The notes under the pieces were generated by a model, which did no database searches, had not been told where the DNA came from, and saw only the letters and a list, made by a program, of their open reading frames with translations. Shown here piece by piece: positions 46,322-58,666 of a stretch of DNA of 64,000 bases; positions within the stretch are counted from its first letter, which is position 1; each line of letters begins with the position of its first letter. Both the position numbers and the translations under genes were made by a program. The stretch comes from Piliocolobus tephrosceles (taxonomy: Eukaryota > Chordata > Mammalia > Primates > Cercopithecidae): NCBI RefSeq assembly GCF_002776525.5, contig NC_045434.1, positions 110,787,081 to 110,851,080 of the forward strand, in the 5' to 3' direction.

Positions 46322-46552
46322 AAGTTAGATTTTATCCTCTGTTTACATACGTGCTTTAGAGAGGGCACATATGTAAAAGTGGATAAAAGTGACCCATGGT
46401 TTAGTTGGCCAGGACTTTGAACCCTTCTTTTGCTGTTGATGATGGAATTGTTAAGGTGCAACCCGAGCTTTCATTTGATCTCTTTGTGATCAGTGGCCAG
46501 ATTTGGGAGGAGAGCTGATCTAGGTGAGGAGGATCTTCGGTGGTCATGAAAA

Positions 46553-46864
46553 CAGGGCTGGACAAAGTGGCTTAGGACGCCTGTAATCCCAGCACTTTGG
46601 AAAACTAAGACAGGTGTATCACTTGAGGTCAGGAGTTGGAGATCAGCATGGCCAATATGGTGAAACCCCACCCCGTGTCTCTACTAAAAATTCAAAGATT
46701 AGCCAGGCGTGGTAGTAGACGCCTGTGATCCCAGCTACTCGGGAGGCTAAGGCAGGAAAATCGCTTGAACCCAGGAAACAGAGGTTGCAGTGAGCTGAAA
46801 TGGCACCATAGCACTCCAGCCTGGACGACAGATCAAGACTCCGTCTCAAAAAAAAAAAAAAAAA
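46553..46864 (+). repeat. Alu, sense
   Basis: Full-length; 'gaaaacaggg' before and 'gaaaacagag' after mark the target site. Confidence 0.9.
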
Positions 46865-46954
46865 GAAAACAGAGTTAAGTTACCAGCAGATTCCCTGAGC
46901 ATCACAGCAGCTCTGTAAGGATACTAAAAAACTACTGAATTGTATACTTTATTG

Positions 46955-47140
46955 AATTAATTAATTAATTAATTTGACGGAGTGTTGCTCAGTTGCCTAG
47001 GCTGGAGTGCAGTGGTGCAATCTTGGCTCACTGAAGACTCCACCTCCCGGGCTGAAGGGATTCTCCTGCCTCACCCTCTGAAGTAGCTGGGATACAGGTA
47101 TGCACAACCACACCCAGCTAATTTTAGAATTGTATACTTT
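46955..47140 (-). repeat. 5'-part of an Alu, antisense, truncated
   Basis: (TTAA)n head, then about 150 bp ending 'acccagctaatttta'. 'aattgtatacttta' flanks both ends, so the truncated copy itself inserted with a target duplication. Confidence 0.85.
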
Positions 47141-47599
47141 AAATGCATAAACTTTATGGTATATAAATTAAGCATAATAAAGATTGAAAACATACTGGCA
47201 TCTTAAACTTATGTGTATGTTTTCAGTCAAATGTCTTCTTTCCACCCTCATCTTTCCTAGGTTTTATTGTTTGTATATCTCAATATACACACAATTACAA
47301 CTGCAATATGAAATTTATCTTGGGAGTTGAGAGCCATCCAATTTCCTGGCAGATGCAAAAAAGAGGCTAAAGCTGGGAATTGAAAATTTTTTTCCCACCG
47401 ATAATAGCAGATTAAAATTTTCTATTTCATCTTCCTCCATAAAGTGAGTAGTGTCTTGACAGTGAGGTTTATTTTGTTTGGTCTGCAGAAAAAGTGTATC
47501 TTTTTACCCTTAGGCAAATATTAAATCCCAAAAGTAGCAAACAATCATTCAGGACCAGTTTGTGTTACAAAATCACTATTTGTGGTCTGTGAGGTTTTT

Positions 47600-47720
47600 T
47601 TTTTTAACAGCTTTATTAAGATATAATTTATATACCATAAAGTTTACCCATCCAAAGTAATACAATTCAGGGGCTTTTAGCATCCTTACAGAGCTGTCCA
47701 TGTGGTTTCTCCCTTAATAT
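47600..47720 (-). repeat. L1-like fragment
   Basis: 'aacagctttattaagatataa ... ataccataaagtttaccc' is a common old L1 end sequence. Confidence 0.6.
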
Positions 47721-48329
47721 TTTTATAGAAAGCACTCTGCTATAACTTCTTCATGACTAAGTCCTAATATAATTATCTCTTTTATTTATTTAGACACCTT
47801 ATAGGGTAATGATTAAGAGTACACACTCTGGAGCCTGCCAGCCTGGATTAAATCCCAGCTCTGCTATGGGCCTCAGACGAGTTACTGGTAACCTCTCTGG
47901 GCCTTGGTTTTCTCCTCACTGGGAAGATTAAATGGGTTAAACCATATAAAGAGCTTAGAACAGTGCCTGGCACATGGTAAGCACTATATAAATGATTGCT
48001 ATTATTAATATATTTTCTCTTTGAACTTGGGCACATAGAACTGGATTAATAGTAATCCTTAATTCATGGTATACAATCATCAATGGTCCATGTATGGGCC
48101 CTTCAACATTTATTATTTATTAATAACATAATGAATATCCATGAACCCAGCACTCAATCCGGCACTCAAACAAATGGAAAATGACCAGTAATTTACATCT
48201 ACCTAAATGCTGCTCCTCTATCCTGTCTACTGCCCACTTTCATCGATATCCTGAATCTAGCATTTAACAATCCTTGCCTTGTAAAAGAATTTTTAAAAGA
48301 ATTTTAAAGAATTCATATGTGCGTGTGCT

Positions 48330-48639
48330 TGCACATGTGTGCACACACATACTTTAAAATATACTTTAATATACTTTAAAAGTATATTATTTTCATTTTG
48401 GTTGTTTTTGAACTTTATACAAACTTGTATTCGAACAACATACTATATATAATTTTCTGAGATTTCCATTTTTCATTTATTGTGTTACTATGATTCTTCC
48501 ATGTTATCATATATAGTAGCTATAGTTATTTCCATTGTTGTAAAATATTCCATTATATCGAATATACTACTACGTATATATCCATTCTTCTTTTGATTTG
48601 GGCTATGAATATGTTCTACTTTTTGTGCTATTTTGAAGA
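48330..48639 (+). repeat. Old L1 fragment, part 1
   Basis: 'gtatattattttcattttgg ... attccattatatcg ... atccattcttcttttgatt' resembles L1 3' UTR. It resumes after the MaLR LTR. Confidence 0.6.
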
Positions 48640-48644
48640 GTGCT

Positions 48645-49045
48645 TGATATAGTTTGAATGTTGTCCCCTCTAATCTCATGTTGAAATGTTATCTTCAGTG
48701 TTGGTCGTGGGGCCTGGTGAGAGGCATTTGGATCATGGGGGAGGATCCTTCATGGCTTGGTGCTGTCCTCGTGATAGTGAGTGAGTTCTCCAGAGTTCTG
48801 GTTGTTTAAAAGTATATGTCACTCCACTCTCTCTCATTCCCACTCTCACTATGTGATATACTGGCTCCCCCTTTGCCTTCTGCCATGATTGTAAGCAGCC
48901 CAAGGCCTCACCAGAAGCTGAGCAGATGTCAGCACCATGCTTCCTGTACAGCCTGCAGAACTGTGAGCCAGTTAAAACATCTTTTCTTTATAAATTACCC
49001 CAGTCTTGTGTATTCCTTTATAGCAACGCAGAATGGCCTAACACA
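48645..49045 (+). mobile_element. MaLR solo LTR (MST/THE1-type) inside the L1
   Basis: Starts TGATATAGTTTGAATG and ends with CCTAACACA. It contains 'ctcgtgatagtgagtgag', 'gccatgattgtaag' and 'aactgtgagccagttaaaa', diagnostic of MaLR LTRs. GTGCT at 48640-48644 and 49046-49050 is a perfect 5-bp target duplication. Non-coding. Confidence 0.92.
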
Positions 49046-49850
49046 GTGCTATGATGAAGATTCTTATTCATATGTCCTGAGGCACACATGCAAGAATTCC
49101 CCTGGGATAGGATGGAGAGGTGGGAGGTGAAGGATACCTAGGAGTGGAATTACTGGATTAAAAAGTTATATTGAAGCTGGCCTGTAATCCCAGCTACTCA
49201 GGAGGCTAAGGTGGACAGATCACTTGAGCCCAGGAGGTCAGCCTGGGTAATATAGTGAAACCCTCCCTGTCTCTTAAAAAAAAAAAAGGTTATATTGAAT
49301 GTCCAGTTTCACAGGATAATGTCAAATTGTTTTCTAAAGTAGTGTTAGCAATTTACAATCTCATCAGTAGTGTGTAAGAGATCTTATTGATCCATGTCAC
49401 TAACATTTTATAACTTTTTTTAATCAAATGGACATAAAATAGCATGTCTCTGTGGTTTTGATATTTTATTTCCTTGGTTACTAGTGAGGTTGCATATCTC
49501 TTTATAAATTTACTGGCCATATATATTTCTTCATCTATGAAATATCTATTCATGTATTTTGCTCCTCTATTGAATTGTATGTTTCTTATAGGCATATGAG
49601 TTTTTCACATGTTCTTGATCCTAATCCTTCATAGAGTGTATGTATGGCAAATATCTTTTTCTAGTTGTGGCTTATCTTTTCACACAATTTAAGCTGATTT
49701 TTAAGAAACAAATTCTTAATTTAAATAAGATTGAATCTATCAACATTTTATAGTTAGCACTTTCTGTATCTTGTCTAAGAAATCCTCATCACTTTCCCCA
49801 ACCCTGCCACCAGTATTTGACTATATGAAATTTTTGTTCTTTCTTATAAA
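49046..49850 (+). repeat. Old L1 fragment, part 2
   Basis: 'acctaggagtggaattactgg ... tgtcaaattgttttctaaagt ... ctagttgtggcttatctttt' continues the L1 3' UTR. An Alu fragment (49173-49289) interrupts it. Confidence 0.7.
49173..49289 (+). repeat. Alu fragment, sense
   Basis: 'gcctgtaatcccagctactcagg ... tgtctcttaaaa'; only one arm. Confidence 0.8.
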
Positions 49851-49852
49851 TT

Positions 49853-49988
49853 ATAAGGCAGAGTGGCTCACACCTGTAATCCCGGCACTTAGAGAGGCAG
49901 AGGTGGGAGGATAGCTTGAGCCCAGGAGTTTGAGACCTGCCTGGGCAACATAGCGAGACCCCATTCTCCACAAAAAGGAAAGAAAAAG
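49853..49988 (+). repeat. Alu left monomer, sense
   Basis: 'ggcagagtggctcacacctg ... cgagaccccattctcc' with an A-rich tail. Confidence 0.8.
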
Positions 49989-50239
49989 GCAAAAAAAAGT
50001 CTCCCTATAAAAAAATTATTTTTCCTTATTAAAAATGTATTTCAGTGAATATGGATATTTTTTCATTTAATTGGGTCTTATCTCATTTCCTTCAGCAAAA
50101 TTTGTACACTTGATGAGTACTCTTGCATCTCTTTTAGTATGGTTTGTTACTATTGGTAACGGTGTCTTTTTAAATTAAATTATGCTTTTTATTTGTCTGT
50201 TGTCAGGATTCGAAATACAGCCCCTTGCTAAATTTCCTT

Positions 50240-50496
50240 TTTTTTTTTTTTTTTTTTTTGAGAGAGGGTCTCACTCTGTTGCCCAGGCTGGAGTGCAATG
50301 GTATGATCCCGGCTGACTGCAGCCTCGACCTCCCTGGGCTTAGGTGATCCTCTCACCTCAGTTTTTATATTTTTAGTAGAGATGAGGTTTCACCGTATTG
50401 CCCAGGCTGATCTCGAATTCCTGGGCTCAAGCGATCTCCCCACCTTGGCTTCCCAAAGTGTTGGGATTACAAGCATGAGCCATTGTGCCTGACCCC
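50240..50496 (-). repeat. Alu, antisense, internally deleted
   Basis: Poly-T, then 'gagagagggtctcactctg'; part of the middle is missing (ctcacctcagtttttatattt). Confidence 0.85.
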
Positions 50497-50698
50497 CTTT
50501 TAGTTTTTTATGTAGGCAGTCATATCATCTACAAATAGTAAGAGTATTTCTTCCTTTCTAATCCTTATGATTTTGCTTTTCTGGTGTTACTGTGCTGACT
50601 TTGATTGATAGAATCTTTGATATAATGTTACATAGAAAGATTGATGGTAAGAATTATTATTCCTTATTTTATTTTTATTTTTTGTTTATTTATTTATT

Positions 50699-50866
50699 TT
50701 TTGAGACAGTTTCACTCTTGTTGCCCAGGCTGGAGTGCAATGGCACAATCTTGGCTCACTGCAACCTCTGCCTCCTGGGTTCTGATGATTCCCCTGCCTC
50801 AGCCTCCTGAGTAACTGGGATTATAGGCGTGTGCCACCACGCCTGGCTAATTTTTTGTATTTTTAG
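50699..50866 (-). repeat. Alu, 3' half on the left of a solo LTR
   Basis: Antisense Alu interrupted at gtatttttag. The matching other half resumes at 51603. Confidence 0.9.
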
Positions 50867-51602
50867 TGAGGAGAGAGGCCATTTCTCCTACTGTCCCCTG
50901 TCTCCAAAGAAAAGGAGGAAGTAAAAACTAAAAAATAACAGACTGAGCAGTGCCATTGGCCAGGCCTATAGGTTAAAGATTAACCCTCACCCTGGCCGGG
51001 CGTGGTGGCTCATGCCTGTAATCACAACATTTTGGGAGGCCGAGGCGGGCGGATCAAGAGGTCAGGAGATTAAAACCATCCTGGCTAACACAGTGAAACC
51101 CTGTCTCTACTAAAAATACAAAAAAATTACCTGGGCGTGGTGGCGGGCACCTGTAGTCCCAGCTACTCAGGGGGCTGAGGCAGGAGAATGGCATGAACCC
51201 GGGAGGCAGAGCTTGCAGTGAGCCAAGATTGTGCCACTGCACTGCAGCCTGGGTGACACAGCGAGACTCCATCTTAAAAAAAAAAAAAAAAAAGATTACC
51301 CCCCTACCCTAACCACTCATGCTGTCTAGAGATCACAGACAACGGTATGGAGAAATACTTGCCTTACTTACTCCCCCCACTAATGTATGTGGACATAGTC
51401 ACATACCCCATGCTTGCTCAATCTATCACGACCTTTTCACGTGGACCCCTTAGAGTTGTAAGCCCTTAAAATGGCCAGGAAATCTTTCTTCCGGGAGCTC
51501 GGTTCTTGAGACGCAATTCTACTGACGCTCCCAGCCAAATAAAACATCTTCCTTCTTTAACCCAGTGTCTGAGGGGTTTTGTCTGTGGCTCGTCCTGCTA
51601 CA
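50867..51602 (+). mobile_element. Solo LTR of a class I endogenous retrovirus, inserted in an Alu
   Basis: About 436 bp of LTR plus a nested Alu. Starts TGAGGAGAGAGGCC and ends GTCCTGCTACA. TTAG at 50863-50866 and 51603-51606 is a 4-bp target duplication. An AATAAA (in ccaaataaaacatc) near 51540 marks the R region and gives + orientation. The end sequence 'tctgtggctcgtcc' resembles gammaretrovirus-like U5. No internal region remains. Family not named. Confidence 0.85.
50994..51293 (+). repeat. AluY-like element nested in the solo LTR
   Basis: Starts GGCCGGGCGTGGTGGCTCATG; well preserved. 'aagattaaccctcaccct' before and 'aagattacccccctaccct' after are the diverged target duplication. Confidence 0.9.
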
Positions 51603-51725
51603 TTAGTAGAGACGGGGTTTCACCACTTTGGTCAGGCTGGTCTCAAACTCCTGACCTCAGGTGATCCATCCGCCTCGGCCTCCCAAAGTGCTGGGATTAC
51701 AGGTGTGAGCCACTGCGCCTGGCCT
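51603..51725 (-). repeat. Alu, remaining half on the right of the solo LTR
   Basis: 'tagtagagacggggtttcac ... ctgcgcctggcc' completes the Alu begun at 50699. Confidence 0.9.
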
Positions 51726-51954
51726 ATTATTCCTGATTTTAAAAGGAGTACTTCTAATGTTTCTCCATTTAAGATGATGTTTATTACACATTTTGTTTGT
51801 TCTCTTATTATCCTTACCTTAAGAAAATTCACTTTATTCCAGTTAGCTATCAAGTTTTTAATTATAGAAGTTGAATTTCTTCCAGAGTAAAAGAGAGACA
51901 TGTCAATAAAATCAATGCCTAATGCTACCTTATATCCTAGATGGGAAAAGAAGC

Positions 51955-52620
51955 TATAAAGCACAAAACAGATGGAGTATCTCTTATCCAAAATGCTTGG
52001 GTCCAGAAGTATTTCAGATTTTTTTTTTCTGGATTTTGAAATATTTGCATATACATAATGAGATATCTTGGGGATGGGACCCAAGCCTAAACATGAAATT
52101 CATTTATGTTTCATATATACCTTATTGCTTGAAGATAATTTTATACAGTATTTTAAATAATTTTGTCTAGGCATGGTGGCTCACACCTGTAATCCCAGCA
52201 CTTTGGGAGGCCAAGGCGGGCAGATCACCTGAGGTCAGGAGTTCAAGACCAGCCTGGCCAACATGGTGAAACCCCATCTGTACTAAAAATACAAAAATTA
52301 GCCAGGCATGGTGGTGTGTGCCTGTAATCCCAGCTGCTTAGAGGGCTGAGACAGGAGAGTCGCTTGAACCTGGGAGATGGAGGTTGCAGTGAGCCAAGAT
52401 GGTGCCACTGCGCTCCAGCCTGGGCAGTACAGTAAAACTTCGTCTCAAAAAATAATAATAAAATAATAATAATTTTGTGCATGAAACCACGTCTGTGTTA
52501 ATGTTTATTTGTGGAAATTTCCACTTGCAGCTTCATGTCAGTACTCAAAAAGTTTTGGGTTTGGGAGCATTTGAAATTTCATGTTAAGGATGCTCAGCCC
52601 ATACTGGGACAATTAATACA
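51955..52620 (+). repeat. Old DNA-transposon-like repeat split by an Alu
   Basis: 'gagtatctcttatccaaaatg ... gatatcttggggatgggac' and, after the Alu, 'ttgtgcatgaaaccacg ... ggatgctcagcccatac'. The outer ends (gtatctcttatcc / ggatgctcagcccatac) are partly inverted. Family uncertain. Confidence 0.6.
52166..52470 (+). repeat. Alu, sense
   Basis: Full-length, AATAATTTTGT on both sides. Confidence 0.92.
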
Positions 52621-52750
52621 ATTTGAATATGTATTATGAATTAGTTAATAGTAATGTACCAATGTTATAGTTCCTGATTTTGATCAGTGTTCTGGGGTTA
52701 TTAAGATAATGCCTTTAAGGTCAGAAATACATGCTGAAATACTTAAGGTA

Positions 52751-53294
52751 TGAAAGGAAAATAAATCGTGGGATCCCCAAATCACTAAGCCAAAGGGAAA
52801 AATCAAGCTTGGAACTGCTTAGGGCAAACCTGCCTCCCATTCTATTCCTAAAAGAAGATAGCTACTAAGATAAAAAAGCTACATACCTCACTCACAATTT
52901 GTCCACAGGGAAATTCCTTGCGGACAAAGGACAGACAGAACTCAAAGTCATCCTTCTGCTCACTAAGATAAATGCATATCTGATTGCTTCCTTTTGGAAG
53001 GTTAATCAGAAACTCAGAAGAATGCAACCATCTGTCTCTTATCTACCTATGACCTGGAAGCTGCCTCCCCACTTCAAGCTGTCTCAGTTTTCCCAACCAA
53101 ACCAATGTACATCTTGCATGTACTGATTGATGTCTCATGTCGCCCTAAAATGTATAAAAGCAAGCTGTGCCCTGACCACCTTGGGGACATGTTGTTAGGA
53201 CCTCCTGAGGCTGTGTCACGGGCATGCATCCTTAACCTTGGCAAAATAAACTTTCTAATTGACTGAGACCTGTCTCAGATACTTCCGGTTCACA
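52751..53294 (+). mobile_element. Class I endogenous-retrovirus LTR (MER4-like group)
   Basis: Starts TGAAAGGAAAATAAATC and ends GGTTCACA. TATA box tataaaag at 53153-53160, poly(A) signal AATAAA at 53245-53250, so + orientation. No internal retroviral sequence on either side: a solo LTR. The direct repeat at the edges is unclear (AAGGT versus AAGGG). Confidence 0.75.
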
Positions 53295-53905
53295 AAGGGT
53301 AAAGGAATATCTCCAACTTCCTCTAAATGACTCAGAAAACTTTCAAGGAACAGATTATTTCCTTCTGTTTTCTTCCTCTGCACTTCTACTTCATTATGAT
53401 CTGATATGGCTTCTCAAGTTCCAGCCATGATAAGCATTCCAGTCAGCCAACAGGGAAGAGGGGAGGAACAGCAGCATGCTGGCTTTCTTTTACAATACTA
53501 GCTGGAAGTGACACACTAAAATTCCACCTATATCTCATTAGCCAAAACATAGACATCTGGCTACATTTAGCTGCAAGGGAGGCTGGGAAGTATATTTTTA
53601 AATTTATTTTAGCCCAGCTGAAAAACAGAGGTTTTATATCTAAGGAAAAGGAGAAGAGCAGACACTGGGGCCAACCAGCAGTTTTTTCCACCACTCTGTA
53701 CTGGGTGAATTACATGACACAATGCATGTAAAGTCCATGGTACTTAGTAGGATTCAGTTATAGCATGTCATTTCATGATTTGACTTACATTATCTAATTC
53801 TATTCTCACAGTAATTATATGAGTAAAGACAAATATGAATATCTTAATTGCAGATTAGAAAACTAAAATTCAGCTAATTATGGTGGTTGGTGGTGGTATT
53901 TGTTT

Positions 53906-54210
53906 TTTGTTTTTGTTTTTGTTTTTTTGGGACAGAGTCTTGCTCTGTCATCCAGGCAGGAGTGTAGTGGCATGATCTCGGCTCACTGCAAGCTCTGCCT
54001 CCCGGGTTCACGCCATTCTCCTGCCTCAGCCTCCTGAGTAGCTGGGACTATAGGCGCCTGCCAGCACGCTTGGCTAACTTTTTTGTATTTTCAGTAGAGA
54101 CGGGGTTTCACCCTGTTAGCCAGGATGGTCTCGATCTCCTGACCTCGTGATCCGCCCACCTCGGCCTCCCAAAGTGCCTGGATTATAGGCATGAGCCACC
54201 ATGCCCAGCC
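53906..54210 (-). repeat. Alu, AluY-like, antisense
   Basis: Well preserved. 'ggtggtggtatt' on both sides indicates the target site. Confidence 0.92.
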
Positions 54211-54239
54211 GGGTGGTGGTATTTTGTTATTGTTGTTGT

Positions 54240-54541
54240 TTTGTTTTGTTTTGTTTGAGATGGAGTTTCGCTCTTGTTGCCCAGGCTGGAGTGCAATGGC
54301 ACGACCTCTGCTCACTGCAATGTCTGCCCCTTGGGTTCAAGGGATTCTCCTGCCTCAGCCTCCTGAATAGCTGGGATTACAGGCACCTGCCACCACGCCC
54401 GGCTAATTTTTTGTATTTTTAGTAGAGACGGGGTTTCAGCATTTTGGTCAGGTTGGTCTCAAACTCCTGACCTCAGGTGATCCACCCACCTTGGCCTACC
54501 AAAGTGTTGAGATTACAGGCGTGAGCCACTGCACCTGGCCT
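54240..54541 (-). repeat. Alu, AluS-like, antisense, next to the previous one
   Basis: Full-length, separated from the preceding Alu by a TTG/TTTTG-rich spacer. Confidence 0.92.
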
Positions 54542-54844
54542 TTTTTTTTTTTTTTTAAAGAGGGAGGCAGTAGAGTTGAAGGGAAAGGAGCAGTAGTACC
54601 ATTCAGGAGCCCCAGATTCTCTCGACAAAATCTCTCCCCGTCAAGCCCTGTAATTCTATATTTTGTGACTTTCCCAATTTGGCACGTAAGTCTGCAAGGG
54701 ACAGAACTCAAATCCACTGACTATCACCACTGGACACTTTCCACGGTATCCCATGTGAAACAGGTTGTTGGAAATGACATGGGTCTTGAGCAGCTGCCGC
54801 TCCTTCCCACAAGTAGAAATTTGAACAAATAAATCATCACATGA

Positions 54845-55020
54845 TCCATTCACTGACAAATAAAAGCCAGCCTTTATTGAGCACATACTACATGCCAGGC
54901 ACTCCACTAAAACTTTCCTCACATTAGCTTACTTTACCCTCACAACAACTCCAGAAGACAGGTAGACTTATAATCCCTTTTTCTGCAGAAAAAGAAACTG
55001 AGGCTTAGAGATCTAATATA
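54845..55020 (+). repeat. MIR-like SINE
   Basis: 'tattgagcacatactacatgccagg ... ctgcagaaaaagaaactgagg' is a typical MIR core. Confidence 0.75.
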
Positions 55021-55668
55021 TTTTACAAATATTTAAGAAGAATAATAGGTGTACCCTGGTTGGTCCCCTGGCCGCCACCACAGTCTGTGCAAAGCATTTG
55101 ATTTTAAGTCATCTTTCCATATTGTGGATGACACTGCTTGTTGCCTAACCAATATCCATTCTCCTGTTCTTTGTTGTGAATAAGTGCAATACTTTAACAG
55201 GGGAAATTTGATAACAAGTGGTACAGACAATTCTATAGAAATGTAATGTAGAAATATACAGTAACTATGTTATTAATTGCCTGCTTCAAGAGTGGTACTT
55301 TAACCTCAGTAGTTTATAGCAACCACAAGAGAGTATTTCACTTGATTGTGGACAGTTTACAGGCAAAAAATTAGGCGTCTTGCAAAGGAGATGGAGATTC
55401 AGGGACTCTCAATTATTGGGCAAAGCATCTACAGCCAGAGACAGTAAAAGTTTGATTTGCAGCTATTTGTTGAGTATTAGGCAAAATTCTCTTGCTGCTT
55501 CTAGTGTCTGGTGGAGATTCCAATTTAAAGAGCTCTTGAGAGTATATTCCATGTAGTCTTCCTATCTCTCACATCTGAAATTCCACCCACCTATAAAAAC
55601 TGGTATGGTTATAAAGTTGTTAGAATATGAGTACATCTGTTACCAACTGTGTTTCTTTTTTCTTTTTC

Positions 55669-55769
55669 CTCTTTTTTTTTTTTTTTATGGTTTTAAAATT
55701 AATTAAATAGAAGACCACCTTGGTCTCCCAAAGTGCTGGGATTATAGGCATGAGCCACTGCTCCCAGCT
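55669..55769 (-). repeat. Poly-T and short Alu fragment
   Basis: T run at 55673-55686 and about 58 bp of Alu 5' sequence (caccttggtctcccaaagtg ... cactgctcccagc). Confidence 0.8.
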
Positions 55770-55969
55770 AACTGCGTTGGACAAAAAGTGGTAGATTCAG
55801 CTATTTTCTGGGGTGTTTTAGCACATAAAGTCTGTCAAATGCAATCAACTTCTGAGATCTCACGAGCTATTTTTGTGAGTCCACTATTAGCAAGACGAGA
55901 CCAAGTTTAGAGAAATCTAGCCTCTTGAAACAGCTGTAAATCATCTTATAGAAAAAAAGTGGAGTTTTG

Positions 55970-56267
55970 GCTGGACGTGGTGGCTCACGCCTATAATCCC
56001 AGCATTTTGGGAGTCCAAGGCAGGCGGATTCCTTGAGGTTAAGAGTTCAAGACCACCCTGGCCAGCATAAGGAAACCCGTCTCTACTAAAAATACAAAAA
56101 TTATACAGGCGTGGTGGCATGTGCCTGTAATCTCAGCTACTCAGCAGGCTGAGGCAGGAGAATTGCTTCAACCCGGGAGGTGGAGGTTGCAGTGAGCTGA
56201 GATCGAGCCACTGTACTCCAGCCTGGGCGACAGATAGAGACTCTGTCTCGGAAAAAAAAGCAAAAAA
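55970..56267 (+). repeat. Alu, sense
   Basis: Full-length; 'aaaaaagtgga' flanks both ends. Confidence 0.92.
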
Positions 56268-56349
56268 GTGGATTTCTGCAAATGTTTGTATATATGTACC
56301 ATGAGTAAAAGCAATATTGCCATGAAATCTTAAAGTTGTGAGTTCCAGG

Positions 56350-56645
56350 CAGGGCACGGTGGCTGACACCTGAAATCCCAGCACTTTGGGAGGCTGAGGT
56401 GGGTGAATTGCTTGAGATCAAGAGCTGGAGGCGAGCCTGGGCAATATAGCGAAAACCTGTCTCTACAAAAAACACAAAAGTTTGCCACACATAGTGGCAG
56501 GCACCTGTAGTCCCAGCTACTTGGGAGGCTGAGGCAGTAGAATCGCTTGAGCCCAGGAGGCAGAGGTTGCAGTGAGCCAAGATCACGTCACTGCATTCAA
56601 GCCTGGGTGACAGAGCAAAACTCTGTCTCAAAAAGAAAAAAAAAA
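56350..56645 (+). repeat. Alu, sense
   Basis: Full-length; 'gttgtgagttcc' before and 'attgtgatttcc' after mark the target. Confidence 0.9.
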
Positions 56646-57735
56646 TTGTGATTTCCTTTAATAAATCAACAAATTAATCATTATTAATCATGTTTTATGT
56701 GCCTAGTACAGTTAAAATACAGGGAGAAAATCATGATATGATTCCTACCCAGAATTTGCTTATATGGGGACAAAAACCAGGTACACTTAAAAATTAGTCA
56801 GTGAATAATTAAAATATAAATATTTAAAAGTTAAGCCTTCAAAATATCATCTTGTATGCGATAAATATATAAAATTTTATTTGTCAAAAAAGAAAGTTGT
56901 CAAGTGTAAAAATTTAGTGGAAGTAGATCAACACAGACTGGGGAAACCAGGCCAGTTATATGTGTTCACTGTAACATTCCATACAGTACAGAATGCACAG
57001 TATAGAATTCTGATTACATTCCAAGCAATGTTTTATGAGGGGTGCTGACTCTAAGTGTCCTTAGTGTGTAACCTTGGGCATGGCACTTAACCTCTCTGTA
57101 AACTGGAGTTGTTGTGAGTAAATAAGAGAGTAGGTAACTGTAAGAATGTCAGGAATTGCTATGGGCAGTTGTGAGATGATGCTTAAACTCTAAAGACCCC
57201 AGAGGTTTGGGGACAGGATGAAAGACTTGCATTTGGGATTCTAATAATTAGTATAATTGGGAATAGAATGAGTTGACCCTTGTTTGAGATGTTTTACAGA
57301 AAAAAAGAAGGAATTTTTGCATATGGTTGAGGGTGATGATGACTTCTATGATCCCTCCCAGCTTTGAAATTCCCAGATACATAAATCAAACTTGCAGTCA
57401 TGAGGAGTAAATGGTAGGCCCCAAAGAGCATGGTTACAGGTGGGTGTTAGGCTGGAAACAGAGTCCTGTGGCTGTTTTTGGATCCTAATAATAGATGTTC
57501 CAGAGAACATCTCTAATTTTAAGACATGTTTCTACACAATGCTTCGCTTGAATGAATTGAGGTGAGAGCAGACCACTTCTTTCCCCATTCCCAATCCTTT
57601 AGGTACAGAGGGGAGATTTCTGGAGAAGTGAATGGGTATCTGTGAGTTATTACAAAGCCAGCTCTGTGTGGGTTCAGCTGCTTTGTAGAAGAGGGATTGG
57701 TCTAGACACATGAGATGATCTTTTTTTCAGCATCT
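56646..57735. other. Interval without gene
   Basis: AT-rich with MIR-like text around 57040-57200 (ctctaagtgtcc ... ttgggcatggcacttaacctctct). No exon seen. Confidence 0.5.
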
Positions 57736-57739
57736 CTTC

Positions 57740-58345
57740 CACCACCATCATCTTAGGCCAAGTTACCACCATCCTGAACCACTTCAATAGCTTTTTAAAC
57801 AGCTCACCTAGATTCACTCTGGCTCACCTCTGATGAGTTCTCCACTCAGCAATTTGAATGGCTTCCATGCTCCTTGGATAAAAACAAATTCCCAACATGG
57901 CTTATAGGGCCCTATATGGTGTGACCTTTTCTATCATTCTAGCCTCATCTTGCTCTCCATTCTTTTACTGGCTTTCTTTCTATCCCATCCTGGGACAAAT
58001 GCTCTTCTCCACCCTCATCCCCATGTGAACTCCTATTCATACTTTAGATATCAGCCCCAGGTCACCTCCTCAGAGCAGCCTTCCCTGACCAGACTGAAGC
58101 TCCCTAGTATAGGCTCTCATTTGGCCATGGAATGTGACTCTTCTTTATTGCACCTGTCAAAATTGCAGTTTTATGTTTCTTATGATTATTTGATTTACAG
58201 TTTAGTGCATTTGATTCATGTGTATCTCCCCCAAAGTCTTCATAATGTCAGCTCTGTATGACTGGTTAGTCACTATTTTATCCAGTCTTAGCACACTGCC
58301 AGGCATATAACTGGCACACAAAAATTGTTGCTGAGTGAATGAATG
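57740..58345 (+). repeat. LINE-2 3' fragment
   Basis: 'ctttttaaacagctcacc ... tcagccccaggtcacctcctcagagcagccttccctgacc ... gaatgaatgaa' is the familiar L2 3' end. The open frame in it (57950-58261) is incidental. Confidence 0.8.
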
Positions 58346-58666
58346 AACCTAATCTATGATGATATTTTCAAATATCCTATAAAATGAAGTTGAGTAAAAA
58401 GTTAAATGATTTTAGAAAACACTTTACGCAGTATTATTTAAGCCTCCTTCTCTACCCCCCACACATATTTTCATATAAAAGACTGGTAAATCCTGCAGTA
58501 AAGAAGCCTTCAACTTATTTGACCACAGGATATAAACCAGGACATACTGTGGGCAACACTTCTACTCAAGAGAGACAACTTAGATACCCATGCTAGTGCT
58601 GTTTCTGGAAGCAGCAAATGGCAGGAAATATCCTAAATGTGTAGTAAAAGAAATTTCCCAAGAGTT

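Noticed and set aside
57950..58261. 103-codon + strand open frame
   Set aside because: Inside a LINE-2 3' fragment; no start context or homology beyond the repeat.
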